DNA from: Gemmatimonadota bacterium | GTDB taxonomy: Bacteria > Gemmatimonadota > Gemmatimonadetes > Palauibacterales > Palauibacteraceae | Assembly: GCA_030598525.1 (NCBI GenBank) | Contig: JAUVPT010000044.1 | Location: 1 to 10,086, forward strand | Direction: 5' to 3' | DNA: 10,086 nt | Part shown: in pieces, positions 5,824 through 10,086 of the stretch | Layout of the letters: every line of letters starts with the position of its first letter | Position numbering within the stretch: the first letter of the stretch is position 1 | Position numbers and translations under genes: made by a program | The notes under the pieces: model-generated | What the model was told of the DNA's origin: nothing | What the model saw: only the letters and a program-made list of their open reading frames with translations | The model's database searches: none

Positions 5824-8800
5824 TCAGGCTACCTGGCCGCGCGGCAGATCCTGAAGCTCGATGCTCACGATCTTGCTCACCCCAAGCTCCTGCATCGTGA
5901 CCCCGTAAATCCAGTCCGCTGCTTCTATCGTACGCGCGTTGTGCGTGTTCACGATGAACTGTGTGTCACCCTTGAACCGCTCGAGCATGGCCGTGAATCG
6001 GCCGATGTTGGTCTCGTCGAGCGGAGCATCCACCTCGTCCATTACGCAGAACGGACTGGGTTTGGCCAGATAGATCGCAAAGAGCAGGGCAAGCGCAGTG
6101 AGCGCCCGCTCTCCCCCGGAAAGCAGGTGAATTCGCTGAGTCTTCTTCCCACGGGGGCTGGCCGAGATTTCGATTGGAGAATCCAGGGGGTCGTCCGAAT
6201 CCTCCAGCCAGACATCAGCCTCGCCCCCTTCGAACAGCGTATGGAAGATTCGATGGAAGTTCTCGCGAACCTCGCCGAACACTCGGCTGAAGGCGGTCGA
6301 AGCCGACTCATTGATGCGGCGAATCGAGTCGTGCAGGTCGGCTCGCGCCTTCCCAAGGTCTCCCTTCTGTGCCTCGAGGAAGTCGAGCCGCTCCTTCTCG
6401 TCTTCGTACTCCTGCGAGGCCAGCAGATTGACCGGTCCGATGCCTGCGAGCCGGGTGCGAATGGCCTCCAACTCCACCGCCCAGTCATCCGGTGTCCCAT
6501 CTTCCGGCTCCTCGACCCGGCTCCGGAGATCCTCGAACGTGGTCTCCCACTCCGCCTCCAGGCGCTCCCGAACGTTGGCCCGGTTACCTCTGAGCTGGGC
6601 GACCTCGAGTTCGAGGGCGTGACGTCGATCGGCGGATTCCCGCTCAGACTGTCGTTCCGTCCTCAGCGCCGTCTCCCGTTCCTCGAGTTCCGAACGGCGG
6701 TCGTCGAGCCCTTCCTGGGCTTCGCGAACCCGATCGGCAAGCTCGCTTCGACGCTCCAGCAGAGTCACCAACTCCTCCTCACTGCTGGCGATCGCCGCGC
6801 GGCTGCGAACGATCGTCTGCTCCTGCTCTTCCAGGTCCCGCGACAGGCTTTCGGCTCGCCGCTCGAGTTCGTCCAGGGCCTCCCGCGCCTGGACCTGTCT
6901 CTCGCGTAGCGACTCCGCGCCTGCCTCCCGGCGTGTGAGCTCGAGACGCAGCTCCTGCAAAGCCGAGTTCTCGCGTTCCCACTCGGCCGTGGCGGACATG
7001 TGCCCTGCCCTCTCGCGAGCCAGGACTTCCTCCGCGGCTGCACGCCGGGTCTCGAGATCAGCGCGGCGATCGTCCTCACCGGTATCATCCCGGTCCGCCG
7101 ACTCCAGGAGGCCCTGCAACTCAGTCACTCGAGCTCCGACCTCCTCGACGGCGCGGCGGGCCCGTTCCAGCCTTCCCGCCTCCGTATCATGCCGCGCCTC
7201 GGCATCGCGCCGTCTTACGGTGGCCTCTGCCAGCTCCCGCTCCAGGCGGGCCAGCCCCTGTCCCGCTTCCTCCGCCTCTGCCTCAGTGATTGACATCGCC
7301 TCTTGCGCCGCGACCAGCTCCAGCCGGACGGCCTGAAGCCGCGCCTCCAGCTCCACCAACTCACCCCTCCGGCGCAACGCGCCGGCCCCGGCGGTCGGGC
7401 GTCCGAGGCGAACGACGCCGCGCTCGTCCTGCCCAGAGCCGTCGGAAGCCACCCACGCACCCTCGCGGGCCGTGAGTTGATCGTCCGAACTGACCTCGAC
7501 GTGGCCGAGCAGGAAACGCGCCCACACCTCCCCCGGACCACGCAGCTCTACTCGACCAGCCAGCCCCGCCGGAGGTTCACCGGCCAGGGGTCGGGGGCCG
7601 GGATCGACCGGAAGCAGGACGATACCCTCCTCCGAATCGCGACCCGCCAGCCAATCGCGGACGACCCGCACCGCTTTCCAGTCGCGAACGAGTACGGCAC
7701 TGAGGAGGGGACCGAGATGGGACTCCACGGCGGGCCGAAGGTCACGGGGAGCGTCGAGCGAGTCGGCAAGGACACCGACGATACCTTCGCCGGGACCCAG
7801 CTCCGCGAGAAGATCCGCCACCACCGGTGGAAGATCCCTGCCCTCTGCCAGCATCGACGCGAGTCCCGAGGCTACCGCTCCAGTTGACGAGACCTCGCTT
7901 TCCAGGGCGGCGACGACGTCACGACCCCGCCGCAGCTTCTCGCGCAGGTCCTGGTCGACGGAACGAGCCTCCACCACTCTGCTCTCAAGAGCGGCGCGAG
8001 CGGCAACCGCCTGCTCGACGACTCCCTCGAGTTCGGTCAGGCGGCGCTCGGCATCGCCGACGGCTTCTCGCAATCCCGCTGTTTCCTCTTCCCTGCGCGC
8101 GAGTTCGCGTTCCCACTCCCGGGTCCGCTCGCGAATCGCCTCTCCCTCGGCCTCGAGCGCCCCGGCCTCCCTGATCACCTGGGCCAGCGCCGCCAGGGCC
8201 TGCTGCTCCCGGCTCTCCACGGCCTGCCTGCCGGTGCGGAGCGCTTCTACCGATGCCTCGAGCGAGTCCATCCCCTCGGCGCGGGCACTCAACTCCGCCC
8301 GAGCCTGGTCGATCTCGGCCTGGAGCCCGACGGCCCGCTGCTCCAGTTCGGCCCTGCGGTCTTCGATCTCCTCGAGGTCCGTCTGGATGACTCCAGTTCT
8401 CGACTCGGCGGCTGACACCCTTTCGAAAGCCAGCAGCCTTTCGCGTTCCAAACCCTCTGCCCTGACTCGAGTGCTCTCCAGCTCCCCCGCTACCTCAGAG
8501 CGTCCTCGCTCCCCTTCCACGATGTGCAGCCGGAGATTCTCCGCCTCGGTCTCTCGCTGACGGAGATGGGTTTCCGTCTCGGGCTGGTGCCGTTTCAGCT
8601 CCTGCAACTCAGCTTCCGCCTCTCCCAGGCGGGACTCCATCGACCTGAGACGCTCGTCTGCCACGGCCACCTCGAGCTGGAGCCTGCGCTCCCTCAGATC
8701 CTCGTACTTCTTTGCCCTGCCACGCTGGCGTCCCAGCGACCTGACCTTGCTTCGGACTTCTCCGAGAACGTCCTCCAGGCGATCCAGGTCGTGCTCGGCC

Positions 8801-9348
8801 TGGTCGAGCCTGCGGAGCGCCGTCCGGCGTCGATCTTTGTATCGGCCCACCTCGGCCGCCTCCTCGAAGAGCGAACGCCTCTCCTCGGCACGGTCGGACA
8901 GAATGGCATCGATCATCCTCGCTTCGATGATCGAGTAGGCGTTCGCGCCCAGGCCCGTGTCCCGGCACAAGTCGTGAATGTCCTTCAGCCGGCAACTCGT
9001 TCCGTTCAGTTGATAGTCGGACTCCCCCCCTCGAAGCACCGTACGGCCGATCACGACCTCGGCCTGGGGTACCGCCAGAATCCCGTCCTCGTTCGTCAGA
9101 GAAAGGCTCACCTCCGCGCGATGAATCGGCTTTCGCTGGGAGGTACCCTGGAAGATGGCCTCTTCCATCCGGCTTCCGCGGATCGCGGTGGGACGCTGCT
9201 CACCCAGCACCCAACGCAGGGCGTCTGAGATGTTGGATTTCCCGCACCCATTCGGGCCGACGATCGCGGTGATGCCCTCGTGGACCGCAATTTCCGTCCT
9301 GTCGGCGAACGACTTGAAGCCGTGCAGGGTGAGCGACTTGATCTTCAC
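5824..9348 (-). CDS. smc: chromosome segregation ATPase SMC
   Basis: Condensin ATPase that extrudes and organises DNA with ScpA and ScpB. The 1174 residues have the full layout: N-terminal head with Walker A GPNGCGKSN (31-39), a coiled coil of about 170-500, the hinge (about 505-650, including GIVGVLADSL), a returning coiled coil (about 660-960), and the C-terminal head with signature LLSGGERAL (1075-1083), Walker B CVMDEVDAPLD (1101-1111) and the FIVNTHN switch region. Length is normal (about 1170-1190). The end of the hinge reads DGSGQDERGVVRLGRP and lacks the double-glycine stretch seen in Bacillus SMC. GTG 9348 is the true start because VKIKSLTLHGFKSF is the family's first strand; the frame stays open further upstream without similarity. 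This GTG overlaps the stop of the SPOR gene, and GGAGG lies 11 bases upstream. Confidence 0.97.
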   Translation of the reverse strand: MKIKSLTLHGFKSFADRTEIAVHEGITAIVGPNGCGKSNISDALRWVLGEQRPTAIRGSRMEEAIFQGTSQRKPIHRAEVSLSLTNEDGILAVPQAEVVIGRTVLRGGESDYQLNGTSCRLKDIHDLCRDTGLGANAYSIIEARMIDAILSDRAEERRSLFEEAAEVGRYKDRRRTALRRLDQAEHDLDRLEDVLGEVRSKVRSLGRQRGRAKKYEDLRERRLQLEVAVADERLRSMESRLGEAEAELQELKRHQPETETHLRQRETEAENLRLHIVEGERGRSEVAGELESTRVRAEGLERERLLAFERVSAAESRTGVIQTDLEEIEDRRAELEQRAVGLQAEIDQARAELSARAEGMDSLEASVEALRTGRQAVESREQQALAALAQVIREAGALEAEGEAIRERTREWERELARREEETAGLREAVGDAERRLTELEGVVEQAVAARAALESRVVEARSVDQDLREKLRRGRDVVAALESEVSSTGAVASGLASMLAEGRDLPPVVADLLAELGPGEGIVGVLADSLDAPRDLRPAVESHLGPLLSAVLVRDWKAVRVVRDWLAGRDSEEGIVLLPVDPGPRPLAGEPPAGLAGRVELRGPGEVWARFLLGHVEVSSDDQLTAREGAWVASDGSGQDERGVVRLGRPTAGAGALRRRGELVELEARLQAVRLELVAAQEAMSITEAEAEEAGQGLARLERELAEATVRRRDAEARHDTEAGRLERARRAVEEVGARVTELQGLLESADRDDTGEDDRRADLETRRAAAEEVLARERAGHMSATAEWERENSALQELRLELTRREAGAESLRERQVQAREALDELERRAESLSRDLEEQEQTIVRSRAAIASSEEELVTLLERRSELADRVREAQEGLDDRRSELEERETALRTERQSERESADRRHALELEVAQLRGNRANVRERLEAEWETTFEDLRSRVEEPEDGTPDDWAVELEAIRTRLAGIGPVNLLASQEYEDEKERLDFLEAQKGDLGKARADLHDSIRRINESASTAFSRVFGEVRENFHRIFHTLFEGGEADVWLEDSDDPLDSPIEISASPRGKKTQRIHLLSGGERALTALALLFAIYLAKPSPFCVMDEVDAPLDETNIGRFTAMLERFKGDTQFIVNTHNARTIEAADWIYGVTMQELGVSKIVSIELQDLPRGQVA

Positions 9349-10086
9349 CTGGGCTCGCCCCTCCTCGTCACGAGCGTGACATTCAGTCCTGCGACGGACA
9401 AAAGAGTATCGGTGGGGCCAGCAGCCCCTGCGGATTCGAACGCGCCGGAATAGAGTCGGTAGATCGCCCCGGTCGTGTCCCCGACTGGAAGCACATAAGC
9501 CGGCAACCCTGACTCGTGCAAGCGCTGGCGTGCGCCGTCGGCTTCTTCTTCGGTCGAGAAGTCCTGGAGGAGGAAGGTCAGCCTCACCGGCCGCATGTCC
9601 CAATCTCGCTCCCTCCGCTTGCCTCCCCCATCCACCAGGCGCCGCATCACATCACTCGCCTGGACACGATCTTCCAACGCGCCGGCGAATACCCGGTAGT
9701 ACAGCCGCCCCTTGACCGGAGTCGGCGCGATGAACGCCAGGTTGCCCGACTCGGTCAGTCGATCCCTCTCGGCGGCCGCGTCTTCGTAGGTGACATGGCT
9801 GGCGACAAGGACCGAGTACGGCAGGTCGACACCGGGTGCGATGCCTGGTTCTGCGGGCACCGGCGGTTCCTCGCCGGGATCTTCGTTCACGGAGCTCACG
9901 GTTTCGGCCGCCTCGTCGGCGGCGGCCTCGACAGAGGATACTACTGGCGATTCCCCGGAATTCGATGCGTCTGGATCGTTGTCACCGTCGGCCGGAGCCG
10001 GCGTCGACAGAGACGACTCGATCGGCGAATCGAAGTCGTCCTCGAAAGCCGGCCAGCCCGAGAGCCCCTGCCAGACGAGCCACACC
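9345..10086 (-). CDS. protein with two SPOR repeats (5' end cut by window edge)
   Basis: C-terminal 247 codons of a probable cell-envelope protein; the frame is open to the right edge. The first visible residues, including WLVWQGL, look like the end of a hydrophobic segment. An acidic and Pro/Ala/Ser-rich linker follows (about 13-86), which would span the periplasm or cell wall. Two SPOR-like repeats come next (about 88-155 and 167-232), each with the alternating beta-alpha pattern and the late motif YYRVFAGAL or IYRLYSGAF. SPOR domains bind septal peptidoglycan stripped of stem peptides, so a role in division or envelope maintenance is likely but inferred. Its stop TGA overlaps the smc GTG start (GTGA), so the two are translationally coupled. 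The missing N-terminus could hold another domain. Confidence 0.85.
   Translation of the reverse strand, partial: VWLVWQGLSGWPAFEDDFDSPIESSLSTPAPADGDNDPDASNSGESPVVSSVEAAADEAAETVSSVNEDPGEEPPVPAEPGIAPGVDLPYSVLVASHVTYEDAAAERDRLTESGNLAFIAPTPVKGRLYYRVFAGALEDRVQASDVMRRLVDGGGKRRERDWDMRPVRLTFLLQDFSTEEEADGARQRLHESGLPAYVLPVGDTTGAIYRLYSGAFESAGAAGPTDTLLSVAGLNVTLVTRRGEPR

Noticed and set aside
5941..6909. Plus-strand open frame of 322 codons
   Set aside because: Antisense to the SMC C-terminal half; a shadow of codon bias in a Leu/Glu/Arg-rich coiled coil.
9349..9603. N-terminal extension of SMC to 9603
   Set aside because: It overlaps the SPOR gene in another frame and precedes the family's normal first strand, which begins at GTG 9348 with a ribosome binding site.

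Overview
The window is high-GC, compact bacterial chromosome from a core, non-accessory region. All recognised genes lie on the minus strand, so transcription runs from right to left. The combination seen here (an MglA-type GTPase between recR and pgsA, a double-SPOR protein coupled to smc, and the ffs-dnaX-ybaB-recR order) is most like what I remember of Gemmatimonadota or a related phylum. That placement is an inference from gene order and protein style, not from a search.

Upstream block (10086 down to 4542): a 5'-truncated protein with two SPOR repeats, a full-length SMC ATPase (start GTG overlapping the SPOR stop by 4 bases), a ribonuclease-Z-like metallo-beta-lactamase hydrolase, and a YraN/UPF0102 nuclease-fold protein. 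Gaps are -4, 16 and about 24-63 bases, so this reads as one operon ending near 4542.

Middle (4541 to 4273): a 269-base stretch without a protein gene. It holds the small bacterial signal recognition particle RNA (ffs), recognised by its conserved domain-IV core and by closing helices that pair exactly. A TTGACC-17-TACCTT promoter places transcription start at the base of the RNA helix. An 8-bp perfect dyad overlaps the -35 box and lies just after yraN, where it may act as a terminator or operator. The dnaX leader follows and has no Shine-Dalgarno sequence.

Downstream block (4272 down to 1): dnaX, ybaB/ebfC, recR, a 113-residue single-pass membrane protein, an MglA-like GTPase, and pgsA (3' end cut by the window edge). 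Junctions are 6, 0, 0 and 4 bases and then an 8-base overlap, so this is a tightly coupled operon. It links clamp loading and recombinational repair with a polarity-type GTPase and anionic phospholipid synthesis.

No mobile element, CRISPR array, tRNA or rRNA was seen. The most notable items are the ffs gene with a five-base apical loop instead of the usual tetraloop, its promoter and dyad, and the MglA-like GTPase with an altered switch II and no MglB neighbour, sitting instead beside an undescribed small membrane protein. I did not find strong evidence of an entirely new system.
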